From NCBI RefSeq assembly GCF_039872745.1, contig NZ_JBDPZD010000005.1, positions 124,001 through 188,000 of the forward strand: a stretch of DNA of 64,000 bases. Direction: 5' to 3'. The stretch comes from Pelomonas paludis (GTDB taxonomy: Bacteria; Pseudomonadota; Gammaproteobacteria; Burkholderiales; Burkholderiaceae_C). A model generated the notes under the pieces. The model had not been told where the DNA came from, made no database searches, and saw only the letters and a program-made list of their open reading frames with translations. Of the stretch, positions 17,618 to 28,130 are shown piece by piece. The position numbers and the translations under genes were made by a program. Every line of letters begins with the position of its first letter. The first letter of the stretch is position 1.

Positions 17618-18082
17618 ATGACTCCAGCAAGCCCCTGGCACTTCGATCTCGTCAGCCACTGGCGCCTGCGGGCGCGCCCGGAAGACGTCTGGGCGGTGCT
17701 GACCCAGCCCGAGTGCTGGCCGCAGTGGTGGCCCCAGGTGCAGGCCGCCCAAGACCTGGGCGAACAGCGCCGTCGCATGGTCTGGCGGGCGCCACTGGGC
17801 TACCGGCTGGTGGTGGAGCTGGAGGTGACTGAATCCCTGGCGCCCCAGCGCTTGCGAGCCCAGTCCCGTGGGGACCTGCAGGGCGAGGGCATCTGGCTGC
17901 TGCGCGAGCACGCGCCCTACACCGACGTCACCTACCTCTGGCGCGTTCAGCTGCCCGCCGGCTGGATGCGCGCCTTGGCGCCCGTGCTGGCCCCGCTCTA
18001 CCGCTGGAGCCACGACCGGGTGATGCGCGCTGGCGGAGAAGGCCTGGCGCGCTACCTGGGTCAGAGCGCCGAGAACAAGTGA
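17618..18082 (+). CDS. SRPBCC (START-like) family protein
   Basis: 154 residues. The pattern WHFDLVSHWRLRARPEDVWAVLTQPECWPQWWPQV is the usual opening of polyketide-cyclase/dehydrase SRPBCC proteins, which bind hydrophobic ligands in a helix-grip fold. A VELEVTESLAPQRLRAQSRGDLQGEG strand follows, then a C-terminal helix. ATG 17618 was chosen because the domain begins there. It is divergent from the cupin/ECF operon, with mirror-image promoter-like elements, so probably part of the same regulon. Its 3' end overlaps the convergent flavoprotein gene by 22 bases. Ligand unknown. Confidence 0.82.
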   Translation: MTPASPWHFDLVSHWRLRARPEDVWAVLTQPECWPQWWPQVQAAQDLGEQRRRMVWRAPLGYRLVVELEVTESLAPQRLRAQSRGDLQGEGIWLLREHAPYTDVTYLWRVQLPAGWMRALAPVLAPLYRWSHDRVMRAGGEGLARYLGQSAENK

Positions 18083-19308
18083 CGTTCGAGGAAGGCGTTG
18101 GAGAACTTGCCGGCCGGGTCCCAGCGTCGGGCCAGGGCGGCAAGGTCGCGCCAACGCGGGTAGACGCTGGCCAGCTGCGCCGGGCTGTGCGCGAATAGCT
18201 TGCCCAGGTGGGGCCGGGCCCTCATGGGCGCGAGAGCGGCTTCCAGCGTGGGCAGGAAGGCTTCGACCTCGGGGCCCTTCTTCAACCAGTTGAAGTGCAG
18301 GCCCACCGTGGGCCGGCCCTGGGTGCAGCTGAGCCAGAGATCGTCGGCCGCCATGGTGCGCACTTCCGAGAGGCCCAGGATCGGCGCCAGGCCGGCTCGC
18401 AGGCCCACCACGGCGCGGATTGCGGCGCCGGCCTGCTCACGGTCGACAAAGTATTCGCTCTGCAGCTCATTGCCCACGGCGAGCGCATCGCGGAAGGCGT
18501 AGTGCGGCAGGCGCTCGTGACAAGGGCCGGGCTGCCCGCAGGGCGTGAGCGTGCGGTCGGTGGGCGGCGTGCCCGTGGGGCCGGCTGTCGCGCCGTGGAA
18601 GCTGGCGGGCATCGCCGACGGGAGCCGGCGCTTGAGCCACACGGTGTCGATGCAGTCTTGCTGCCAGGTCGTGAACGCACTGACGCTGTAGGCCGCACCG
18701 CTGATGGCATCGAAGTCGGCCAGGTAGCGCTCGAGCGAGAGGCGTTCAAAGCAGTCCTGCTGCACCTGGAAGCTGGGCACCAGGTCCAGGCTGAGCCGCG
18801 CGACGATGCCGAGCGCGCCGATGGAGACGGCGGCCGCGCGGAAGTCGTCGCCATCCTGGCCGCGCTCCAGCACGCGCAGCGAGCCATCGGGCTGCACCAG
18901 CTCCAGCCGTTTGATGGCGGTGGCCAGTTGGCCGATGTTGTCGCCCGAGCCATGGGTGGACGTCATGCAGGCACCCACCACCGTCACATGCTTGAGCGAG
19001 GGCAGATTGGGCAGCGCCCAGCCGGCGGCCTCCAGCAGCGGGCAGAGCTGCTCGTAGGTCATGCCGCCGTGGATCGTGACCTGCCGCCGGGCGGCGTCGA
19101 TGACCGGCGCCTCCTGCAGGTCACCCAGCCAGAGCAGGTCGCCGTCGGTGTCGGCAATGTCGTGAAAGCAGTGACGCGAGCCGATGACGTGGGCCTTGCG
19201 CGCGTCGCGGACGAGGGCTTGCAGCTCCTCAATCGAGCGGGGGCTGTGCACGCGGGCGGCGCTGAAGCGCACATGGCCCGACCAGTTCTGTTGCTGCCAA
19301 TCCTGCAT
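18061..19308 (-). CDS. FAD-dependent alditol/aldonolactone oxidase (AldO-like)
   Basis: 415 residues. The N-terminal FAD-binding (PCMH) domain shows VIGSRHCFHDIADT; its His46 sits where AldO-type oxidases attach FAD covalently. GGMTYEQLCPLLEAAGWALPNLPSLKHVTVVGACMTSTHGSG follows, the second FAD-binding signature. The C-terminus (WDPAGKFSNAFLERHLF) resembles the D-arabinono-1,4-lactone oxidase family. The enzymes oxidise polyols or sugar lactones with O2 to give H2O2; the actual substrate is unknown. ATG 19308 has GAGGG about 7 bases upstream and avoids overlap with the gene behind it; an in-frame ATG at 19365 is an alternative. Confidence 0.85.
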   Translation of the reverse strand: MQDWQQQNWSGHVRFSAARVHSPRSIEELQALVRDARKAHVIGSRHCFHDIADTDGDLLWLGDLQEAPVIDAARRQVTIHGGMTYEQLCPLLEAAGWALPNLPSLKHVTVVGACMTSTHGSGDNIGQLATAIKRLELVQPDGSLRVLERGQDGDDFRAAAVSIGALGIVARLSLDLVPSFQVQQDCFERLSLERYLADFDAISGAAYSVSAFTTWQQDCIDTVWLKRRLPSAMPASFHGATAGPTGTPPTDRTLTPCGQPGPCHERLPHYAFRDALAVGNELQSEYFVDREQAGAAIRAVVGLRAGLAPILGLSEVRTMAADDLWLSCTQGRPTVGLHFNWLKKGPEVEAFLPTLEAALAPMRARPHLGKLFAHSPAQLASVYPRWRDLAALARRWDPAGKFSNAFLERHLFSAL

Positions 19309-19324
19309 GGCGGTGCCCTCGGGC

Positions 19325-20215
19325 TCAGCTACGTGCGAAGGTGTTGCACTGGTTGATGTCGCCACTGGCCATGCCGCGCTTGAGCCAGCTCATGCGCTGC
19401 TCGCTGGAGCCGTGCGTGAAGCTTTCGGGCACGACGCGGCGGCCGGCGTTGCGCTGCAGGGTGTCGTCACCGATCTGCGTGGCGGCATTGAGGGCCTCTT
19501 CCAGGTCGCCTTTCTCCAGCCAGCCCTTGCTTTGCTGCGAGTGATGGGCCCAGACGCCGGCCAGGCAATCGGCCTGCAGCTCGACGCGCACGCTCAGCGC
19601 ATTCATCTGCGCCTCGCTGACGCGGCCGCGCTGGCGGTCCACACGGTCGGTCACACCCATCAGGTTCTGCACATGGTGGCCCACCTCGTGGGCGATCACA
19701 TAGGCCTGGGCAAAGTCGCCCGGCGCGCCAAGGCGGCCGCGCAGGGTGTCGAAGAAGCCAAGGTCGATGTAGACCTTGTGGTCACCCGGGCAGTAGAAGG
19801 GGCCGGCGGCCGCTTCGCCCCGGCCGCAGGCGGTGTCCGTGCCATTGCGGAAAAGCACGAGCGTGGGCTGCTCGTAGGTTTTGCCACTGGCCTTGAAGAC
19901 AGCGCCCCACACATCCTCGGTGTCAGCCAGCACGGTGGACACGAAGGCGGCGCTGCGGTCATCGGCCGGCGGGCGCTGGGCGGGCGTGGCGGGGGCTTCG
20001 TAGGCGCTGGGCGCGCCGCCGCCCGAGAGCAGGCCAAGCACTGTGAGCGGGTTGATGCCGAAGATCCAGCCGGCAATGAGTGCGATGGCCACGGTGCCCA
20101 GGCTCAGGCCCCGCCCGCCAAAGGCGCGCACCGGCAGGCCCATGCCACCGCCGCCGCCACCGTCACCGCGTCGGTCTTCGACGTTGTCGCTTTGGCGTTG
20201 GCCTTCCCACTTCAT
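19325..20215 (-). CDS. YpfJ-type neutral zinc metallopeptidase
   Basis: 296 residues. A Gly-rich N-terminus is followed by one transmembrane helix (about 38-58). The zinc motif is HEVGH (His176, Glu177, His180), followed by LQADCLAGVWAHHS, which carries the third ligand region. The closing part (RVVPESFTHGSSEQRMSWLKRGMASGD) is typical of the putative neutral zinc metallopeptidase family. It should be anchored in the inner membrane with the peptidase domain outside. Targets are unknown. It starts two bases after the dcd stop on the same strand, closing a ychJ-truC-dcd-ypfJ operon. Confidence 0.88.
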   Translation of the reverse strand: MKWEGQRQSDNVEDRRGDGGGGGGMGLPVRAFGGRGLSLGTVAIALIAGWIFGINPLTVLGLLSGGGAPSAYEAPATPAQRPPADDRSAAFVSTVLADTEDVWGAVFKASGKTYEQPTLVLFRNGTDTACGRGEAAAGPFYCPGDHKVYIDLGFFDTLRGRLGAPGDFAQAYVIAHEVGHHVQNLMGVTDRVDRQRGRVSEAQMNALSVRVELQADCLAGVWAHHSQQSKGWLEKGDLEEALNAATQIGDDTLQRNAGRRVVPESFTHGSSEQRMSWLKRGMASGDINQCNTFARS

Positions 20216-20217
20216 GA

Positions 20218-20784
20218 TCAGGTCTTGGGCAGGGTCACGCCGCGCTGGCCCTGGTACTTGCCGCCGCGGTCCTTGTAGCTGGTCTCGCAGACCTCGTCGC
20301 TCTCGAAGAACAGCACCTGGGCGCAGCCTTCGCCCGCGTAGATCTTGGCGGGCAGGGGCGTGGTGTTGCTGAACTCCAGCGTCACATAGCCTTCCCACTC
20401 GGGCTCGAAGGGCGTGACGTTGACGATGATCCCGCAGCGGGCATAGGTGCTCTTGCCGAGGCAGATGGTGAGCACATTGCGCGGGATGCGGAAGTACTCC
20501 ATCGTGCGCGCCAGCGCAAAGCTGTTGGGCGGGATGACGCAGACATCCTTGTTGATGTCGACGAAGCTGTTCTCGTCGAAGTTCTTGGGGTCCACCACCG
20601 TCGAGTGGATGTTGGTGAAGACCTTGAACTCGGGCGCGCAGCGGATGTCATAGCCATAGCTGCTGGTGCCGTAGGAGACGATCTTGCGGCCATCCACCTC
20701 GCGCACCTGACCGGGCTCGTAGGGCTCGATCATGCCGTGCTGCTCGGCCATGCGCCGGATCCATTTGTCGCTTTTGATGCTCAT
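20218..20784 (-). CDS. dcd: dCTP deaminase
   Basis: 188 residues, the normal length for Dcd. The enzyme deaminates dCTP to dUTP, feeding dTMP synthesis. YGTSSYGYDIRCAPEFKVF, DPKNFDE and GKSTYARCGIIVNVTPFEPEWEG are the conserved blocks; FALARTMEYFRIP includes the active-site Glu region. ATG 20784 overlaps the truC stop (ATGA). The dUTPase gene dut lies elsewhere in this window (40218), so the dCTP to dUMP route is complete. Confidence 0.95.
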   Translation of the reverse strand: MSIKSDKWIRRMAEQHGMIEPYEPGQVREVDGRKIVSYGTSSYGYDIRCAPEFKVFTNIHSTVVDPKNFDENSFVDINKDVCVIPPNSFALARTMEYFRIPRNVLTICLGKSTYARCGIIVNVTPFEPEWEGYVTLEFSNTTPLPAKIYAGEGCAQVLFFESDEVCETSYKDRGGKYQGQRGVTLPKT

Positions 20785-21479
20785 GGGGCAGAGATTAACT
20801 GACGCCATTCCGGCCCGGGCTCGGCAGCGATCCGAAGCGGCGTGTGCATGAGGGGGTGGGGCAGGCGCAGCTCGGCCGCGTGCAGCCACAGGCGTTGCAG
20901 CCCGAAGTGAGAGGCCAGCACGCGGTTGAGCGGCCCCTTGCCGTGCGTGGCGTCACCCACGATGGGGTGGGCGATGTGCTTGAGGTGGCGGCGGATCTGG
21001 TGCCGGCGGCCCTGTTGGGGCCAGAGTTCGAGCAGGGCCAGGCGCGTGGTCGGGTGCTGGGCCGACGTGGCGACAGGCAGCTCGATGCGCTCGCGGCAGC
21101 GCCAGCGGGTCTGGGCATCGAGCATGGGCTGCCCAGCGGACGGGAGTTCGGGATCGCGGGCCAGCGGGTGGTCGATCAAGCCCTGGTCAGCGCCCGGCCA
21201 GCCGCGCACCAGGGCCAGATAGCGCTTGTCCGGCAGGCCCGCTTCAAACATCGGGCCCAGCAAGCTGGCCACTTCGGCCGACAAGGCGAAGAGCAGCACG
21301 CCCGAGGTGCCTCGGTCCAGCCGATGCACGGGCCACACCGGCTGGCCGAGCTGGTCTCGCAGCAGCTGCACGGCGGCTTGCTGCTCGTCGGCAGCGAGTT
21401 GGGTGCGGTGCACCAGCAGGCCGGCCGGTTTGTCGATGGCGACGAGATGCTCATCGCGGTGGAGGAGGGTCAGCGTCAA
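20781..21479 (-). CDS. truC: tRNA pseudouridine synthase, TruC-like (RluA family)
   Basis: 232 residues. The RluA-family catalytic motif HRLDRGTSGVLLFA is present with Asp55. The start (LLHRDEHLVAIDKPAGLLVHRT) and RDQLGQPVWPVHRLDR resemble E. coli TruC, which modifies U65 of tRNA. There is no S4 domain, as expected for TruC. The substrate assignment is by family resemblance only. The ATG overlaps the ychJ stop, and its stop overlaps the dcd start. Confidence 0.85.
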   Translation of the reverse strand: MTLTLLHRDEHLVAIDKPAGLLVHRTQLAADEQQAAVQLLRDQLGQPVWPVHRLDRGTSGVLLFALSAEVASLLGPMFEAGLPDKRYLALVRGWPGADQGLIDHPLARDPELPSAGQPMLDAQTRWRCRERIELPVATSAQHPTTRLALLELWPQQGRRHQIRRHLKHIAHPIVGDATHGKGPLNRVLASHFGLQRLWLHAAELRLPHPLMHTPLRIAAEPGPEWRQLISAP

Positions 21480-21865
21480 CGCAGATCGCCGTCCACGTAG
21501 AACCAGACGCCACCCTCGCGCACAAAGCGGCTGAGCTCGTGCAGCCGATGCGCCCGCCCGCCGAGCTTGCTGCGGGCGACGAACTCGACCGTGCCGTGGT
21601 CAGCATCCTGCAGTGCGGCAGCCTTGACCGTGAGGCCCAGCCACTTCAAGCCGGGCTCGGGCGCGTCCAGCACGGCCGGGCGGGTGCTCGGGTGCCAGGT
21701 GGCGAGCAGGTAGTCCCGCAGGTCCAGCACAAAGGCGCTGTAGCGGGAGCGCATCAGGGCCTCAGGGCTCGGGGCGGGCAGGGCGCCATCGGCGGCAAAG
21801 GCTGCATGCCAGTGTCCGCAGCAGGCGTCGTAGGCAGCGGGCAGGCCGCAGGGGCAGGGCGTCAT
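21476..21865 (-). CDS. YchJ-family (UPF0225) SEC-C-like protein
   Basis: 129 residues from ATG 21865. PCPCGLPAAYDACCGHWH at the N-terminus is the metal-binding SEC-C-type cluster, and EALMRSRYSAFVLDLRDYLLATWHPSTRP is the highly conserved YchJ core. The C-terminal NTF2-like strand ends WFYVDGDLR. Function unknown; it is the first gene of the operon with truC and dcd, joined by a 4-base overlap. Confidence 0.88.
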   Translation of the reverse strand: MTPCPCGLPAAYDACCGHWHAAFAADGALPAPSPEALMRSRYSAFVLDLRDYLLATWHPSTRPAVLDAPEPGLKWLGLTVKAAALQDADHGTVEFVARSKLGGRAHRLHELSRFVREGGVWFYVDGDLR

Positions 21866-21947
21866 GGGCGGCGATGATGCCAGCGCGCGTTGTCGAGACG
21901 GGCTCTCGTCGTTCGTCGTGCCTGAATCTGCTCCCTGGAGACCCGCA

Positions 21948-22400
21948 ATGTCCGTCACCGTCCAAGCCCGCAACGCGTTCACCGTCATCGGCCTGTCGCT
22001 GCGCACCGTCCCCATGTCCCCCGAGATCCCGGCGCTGTGGCCGCGCTTCATGGCGCGCGTGGCCGAGGTCGGCGGGCGGACCGAGCCCGAGGTGACCTAT
22101 GGCGTGATGCGCTCTGCCGGCGCCGCGCTGGACTACCTGGCCGCCGTGGCCGTGCAGCCTGGCACCGCAGCGCCTGCAGGCCTTGATCGCGTCGAGGTGC
22201 CAGCCGGCCTGTTTGCGGTGGTTGCCTACCCGCTCTCGCAACTTGGCGAGGGCTATCACGAGATCTTCTCCAAGCTGCTGCCCGAGTCTGGCTACCAGCA
22301 GCGGCAGGACTGGATGCTGGAGCGCTACGACGAGAACTTCTGCCCCGACGAGCCGCAGTCGCGGGTCGAGATCCTGGTGCCGGTGGCGCCACGAGGCTGA
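21948..22400 (+). CDS. GyrI-like small-molecule-binding (AraC effector-binding) domain protein
   Basis: 150 residues. The domain is that of the SbmC/GyrI family and the C-terminal effector domain of Rob/BmrR regulators: VTVQARNAFTVIGLSLRT, then TYGVMRSAGAALDYLAAV, VPAGLFAVVAYPLSQLGEGY and the terminal YDENFCPDEPQSRVEILVPV. No DNA-binding domain is attached. GGAG lies 7 bases before ATG 21948. Stand-alone members bind hydrophobic or toxic small molecules; the ligand here is unknown. Confidence 0.85.
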   Translation: MSVTVQARNAFTVIGLSLRTVPMSPEIPALWPRFMARVAEVGGRTEPEVTYGVMRSAGAALDYLAAVAVQPGTAAPAGLDRVEVPAGLFAVVAYPLSQLGEGYHEIFSKLLPESGYQQRQDWMLERYDENFCPDEPQSRVEILVPVAPRG

Positions 22401-22436
22401 CCGTTTGCCGGCGGGTGCGCCTGCGGGCGGCCTTCC

Positions 22437-22442
22437 TACAAT
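22437..22442 (+). promoter_or_regulatory. Possible -10 box of uvrD
   Basis: TACAAT at 22437-22442 lies 6 bases before the uvrD ATG, so the expected transcription start would fall on or next to the start codon (leaderless mRNA). I see no convincing -35. Confidence 0.3.
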
Positions 22443-22448
22443 CCCTGG

Positions 22449-24815
<2,367 letters not shown>

Positions 24816-25547
24816 GGTCGTCCGCGTCGCTCCACTCCCCCTGCCGCAGCACCTGGTGCGGCCTGAACTTGGCCTTGTAGGCCATCTTGGGGCTCTCGGC
24901 GATCCAGTAGCCGAGGTAGAGGTGGGGGAGCTTCAGGTCGCGCGCCTGCTGGATCTGCCAGAGCACGGCGTAGGTGCCGAGGCTGCCTTCGGCCTCGGGG
25001 TCGTAGAAGGTGTAGACCGCTGAGAGCCCGTCGCTCAGGATGTCGAGGATGGCGACCATGCGCAGCAGGCTGCTGCCATCAGGCTGCGGCTCGCGGAACT
25101 CCACCAGGCGCGAGTTGATGCGGCTTTGCAGCAGGAACTGGGTGTACTGGTCAACGCTGTCCTGGTCCATGCCGCCGCCACTGTGGCGGCCGGCCTGGTA
25201 GCGCAGGTAGAGGGCGTAGTGCTCGGGCGAATAGCCCAGGCGCATCACCCGGGCCTGCAGGTGGCGGTGCGCGGTGAAGGCGCGGCGCTGGCTGCGGCTG
25301 GGCGCAAAGCGCTCCACGGGGATGCGCACCGGCACGCAGGCGCGGCAGTCGTCGCAGTAGGGGCGGTAGGTGAAGAGCCCGCTGCGGCGAAAGCCCGAGG
25401 CCACCAGGCCGGAATAGGCATCGGCGTGGATCAGGTGGCTGGGTGTGGCGACCTGAGAACGCGCCTGGCGCCCGGGCAGGTAGCTGCACGGGTAGGCGGC
25501 AGTCGCATAGAACTGGATCTGCGCGAGCGGGAGGTCTTTGGGGTAGG

Positions 25548-26312
25548 TCACGTCTGGGGTGGCGGGGCGTCCAGCAGCCAACGCCACAGGCGTGAATCGT
25601 AAGACCAGTCGTGACCCCAGCTTTCGGGGCTCGGAGCCCGGACAACCACGGCCACATGGGCCTCAAAGGCCGCTCGTGGGACCTCGGCGGCACCGAACGA
25701 GGCCAGGTGCCGGGTGTTCTGCTGGCAGTCGATCCAGGGGATGTCGAACTCCCGGCACAGGCAGATCAGCGCGCACAGCGCGATCTTGGAGGCGTCGGTG
25801 CGGCGGTGGAACATGGACTCGCCGTAGAACATGCGCCCGAGGTTGACGCCGTAGAGCCCCCCGGCCAGTTCGCCGTCCATCCAGGTCTCGATGCTGTGCA
25901 CGGCGCCGCGCGCTGCCCAGTCCAGGTAGGCAGTCTGCAGCTCAGGCACGATCCAGGTGCCGCTTTGGCCGTCGCGGGCCGTATTGGCGCAGGCTGTCAG
26001 CACGGCCGAGGTGGCGGTGTCGATGCGGATCTCGCAGCGCGGGTCGGCCACGAAGTGCTTGAGCGTCTTGCGCAGCGAGCGTGAGAGCTTGAAGTCGGCC
26101 GTCTTGAGCACCATGCGCGGGTCGGGGCTCCACCACAGCGGTGGCTGCCCCGGCGCATACCAGGGAAAGATGCCGCGCCGGTAGGCCGCGTGCAGGCGTT
26201 CGGGGCTCATGCTGCCCCCGGCTGCCAGCAGGCCCGGCACGTCGGTGTCCCGGCCCAGCGCCTGGCTGGTGGGCGGGAATTCGAGCGAGGCATCGTCGAG
26301 CCAGGGAATCAT
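25548..26312 (-). CDS. aat: Leucyl/phenylalanyl-tRNA--protein transferase
   Basis: 254 residues. Aat transfers Leu or Phe to N-terminal Arg/Lys of substrates of the bacterial N-degron pathway. Signature blocks are GLLAAGGSMSPERLHAAYRRGIFPWY, WWSPDPRMVL, FGVNLGRMFYGESMFH-like sequence, and DCQQNTRHLASFGA. ATG 26312 (MIPWLDD) is chosen because Aat proteins begin close to the I-P-W-L segment; an in-frame ATG at 26333 is possible. Its stop overlaps the GTG of bpt. Confidence 0.94.
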   Translation of the reverse strand: MIPWLDDASLEFPPTSQALGRDTDVPGLLAAGGSMSPERLHAAYRRGIFPWYAPGQPPLWWSPDPRMVLKTADFKLSRSLRKTLKHFVADPRCEIRIDTATSAVLTACANTARDGQSGTWIVPELQTAYLDWAARGAVHSIETWMDGELAGGLYGVNLGRMFYGESMFHRRTDASKIALCALICLCREFDIPWIDCQQNTRHLASFGAAEVPRAAFEAHVAVVVRAPSPESWGHDWSYDSRLWRWLLDAPPPQT

Positions 26313-26336
26313 CGGCCCATGGTAGCTTTGCATCCC

Positions 26337-26684
26337 ATGATCACCGTCTACGGCATTCCCAATTGCGACACCGTCAAACGCGCCCGGGCCTGGCTGGCCG
26401 AGGCGGGCTTTGAGGTGGCCTTTCATGACTTCAAGAAGGCCGGTGTGCCGGCTGATCTGGCCGCCGAATGGCTGCGGATTTTTGGCCGCGATCGTGTGGT
26501 CAACCGCGCCGGCACCAGCTGGCGCAAGCTGGACGAGGGGACCCGCGCGGGCGTTACGGACGACGCCTCGGCCCTGGCCCTGATGCAGGCCCAGCCGTCG
26601 GTGATCAAGCGCCCCCTGGTGCGCTGGCCGGACGGGCATTGGACGCTGGGCTTTCGCGCCGAAGAGTTCCAAACTGGTGCATAG
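26337..26684 (+). CDS. ArsC/Spx-family (YffB-like) thioredoxin-fold protein
   Basis: 115 residues. The thioredoxin-like fold starts MITVYGIPNCDTVKRARAWL with a single Cys10, followed by FHDFKKAGVP and IKRPLVRWPDG, which is the family's R-P-(L/I) motif. It resembles E. coli YffB more than true arsenate reductases, since no ars genes are near. Probably a glutathione- or thiol-dependent reductase; the substrate is unknown. It is divergent from aat with about 24 bases between starts. Confidence 0.88.
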   Translation: MITVYGIPNCDTVKRARAWLAEAGFEVAFHDFKKAGVPADLAAEWLRIFGRDRVVNRAGTSWRKLDEGTRAGVTDDASALALMQAQPSVIKRPLVRWPDGHWTLGFRAEEFQTGA

Positions 26685-26686
26685 CA

Positions 26687-26703
26687 GGCACGGAAATAGT
26701 GCC
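26687..26703. promoter_or_regulatory. Putative NtrC-binding site upstream of amt
   Basis: Dyad GGCAC (26687-26691), 7 bases, GTGCC (26699-26703). GCAC-N7-GTGC is the core of NtrC operators. It sits about 95 bases upstream of the start expected from the sigma-54 promoter below, a usual enhancer distance. Confidence 0.55.
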
Positions 26704-26763
26704 CAGGCGCCAGTTCGCGGTGCGGGCTTGGCGCCCCAGCGGGGGTTGATGCGCACCTAATGC

Positions 26764-26779
26764 GGGCACGCAACTTGCT
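26764..26779 (+). promoter_or_regulatory. Sigma-54 promoter of amt
   Basis: GGGCACG (26764-26770), 4 bases, TTGCT (26775-26779). This matches the sigma-54 consensus TGGCACG-N4-TTGCW except for the first base, with exact GG-N10-GC spacing. The predicted start is near 26790, leaving a leader of about 60 bases before the amt ATG. Confidence 0.65.
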
Positions 26780-26851
26780 GCCATGGTGCGGTTCGCCTCG
26801 CAGGTGTGCGTGGCGGCATCCATTGAGCCACCCGAGACCGTTCTAACCACC

Positions 26852-28057
26852 ATGGATTCGTCGATCAAGCAGGGCGCCGATGCGCTCTTCATCCTCCTGG
26901 GCGCCATCATGGTGCTCGCCATGCACGCGGGCTTTGCCTTCCTGGAGCTGGGCACCGTGCGCCGCAAGAACCAGGTCAATGCCCTGGTCAAGATCCTGGT
27001 CGATTTTTCAGTCTCGACCCTGGCCTATTTCTTTGTCGGCTACTCGGTGGCCTACGGTGTCAACTTCTTCAGCGGCGCCGAGGTGCTGGCCGCCAAGAAC
27101 GGCTACGAGCTGGTCAAGTTCTTCTTCCTGCTGACCTTCGCGGCGGCCATCCCGGCCATCGTGTCGGGCGGTATTGCCGAGCGTGCACGCTTTGGCCCGC
27201 AGCTCATCGCCACGGCCGTGCTGGTGGGCTTTTTCTACCCGGTGTTCGAGGGCGTGGCCTGGAACCAGGCGCTGGGCTTCCAGGCCTGGCTCAAGGGCTT
27301 CACGGGCGCTGAGTTCCACGACTTTGCCGGCAGCGTCGTGGTGCACGCCGTGGGTGGCTGGATCGGCCTGGCGGCCGTGCTGCTGCTCGGCGCCCGCGCC
27401 AACCGCTACCGCCGTGACGGCGCCATGAGCGCGCACCCGCCGTCCAGCATCCCCTTCCTGGCCCTGGGCGCCTGGATCCTGGCGGTGGGCTGGTTCGGCT
27501 TCAATGTGATGAGCGCACAAACGCTCGACAAGATCTCGGGCCTGGTGGCGGTCAATTCGCTCATGGCCATGGTGGGCGGCACGCTGGCCGCCACACTGAT
27601 GGGCCGCAACGACCCCGGCTTTGCCTACAACGGCCCGCTGGCCGGCCTGGTGGCCGTGTGCGCCGGCTCGGATCTGATGCACCCGCTGGGCGCTGCCGTC
27701 ACCGGGGCCGTGGCCGGTGTGCTCTTCGTCAAGTTCTTCACCTGGACGCAGAACAAATGGCGCATTGACGACGTGCTGGGCGTTTGGCCCCTGCACGGCC
27801 TGTGCGGCGCCTGGGGTGGCCTGGCCTGCGGCATCTTTGGTCAGACGGCGCTGGGCGGGCTGGGTGGCGTGTCTTTCCTGTCCCAACTGCTGGGCACGGT
27901 GCTGGGTGTGGCCTGGGCCTTTGTGGGCGGTTTGGTGGTCTACGGCGTGCTGCGCCAGGTGATCGGCCTGCGCTTGAGCCAGGAAGAGGAATTCGAAGGC
28001 GCCGACCTCGCCATCCACAAGATCAGCGCCTCGCCGGACAACGAAGGCAGCTGGTAA
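26852..28057 (+). CDS. amt: Ammonium transporter (Amt family)
   Basis: 401 residues with about 11 transmembrane helices, the normal Amt core. It conducts ammonium/ammonia across the inner membrane. HAGFAFLELGTVRRKNQVNALVKIL is the conserved opening. The pore histidines are in SVVVHAVGGW (His165) and WPLHGLCGAWGG. No long signal peptide precedes the first helix. ATG 26852 is taken as start because the 23 residues before it look non-native. No glnK lies beside it. A sigma-54 promoter and an NtrC-like site lie upstream, so nitrogen control is likely. A hairpin terminator follows. Confidence 0.92.
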   Translation: MDSSIKQGADALFILLGAIMVLAMHAGFAFLELGTVRRKNQVNALVKILVDFSVSTLAYFFVGYSVAYGVNFFSGAEVLAAKNGYELVKFFFLLTFAAAIPAIVSGGIAERARFGPQLIATAVLVGFFYPVFEGVAWNQALGFQAWLKGFTGAEFHDFAGSVVVHAVGGWIGLAAVLLLGARANRYRRDGAMSAHPPSSIPFLALGAWILAVGWFGFNVMSAQTLDKISGLVAVNSLMAMVGGTLAATLMGRNDPGFAYNGPLAGLVAVCAGSDLMHPLGAAVTGAVAGVLFVKFFTWTQNKWRIDDVLGVWPLHGLCGAWGGLACGIFGQTALGGLGGVSFLSQLLGTVLGVAWAFVGGLVVYGVLRQVIGLRLSQEEEFEGADLAIHKISASPDNEGSW

Positions 28058-28080
28058 TCTCCCCGGCATCCCCATCTCTG

Positions 28081-28118
28081 CGAGGGCCCTCTATGCTGAG
28101 GGCCCTCGTTTCGTTTCA
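28081..28118 (+). terminator. Rho-independent terminator after amt
   Basis: An 11-bp perfect stem (28081-28091 with 28098-28108) with loop TATGCT, followed by TTTCGTTTC. It separates amt from the riboflavin synthase gene. Confidence 0.7.
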
Positions 28119-28130
28119 GGAGTCGCGTTC

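Noticed and set aside
28058..28130. FMN riboswitch before riboflavin synthase
   Set aside because: The gap is only 73 bases and is filled by a terminator hairpin; no RFN element fits.
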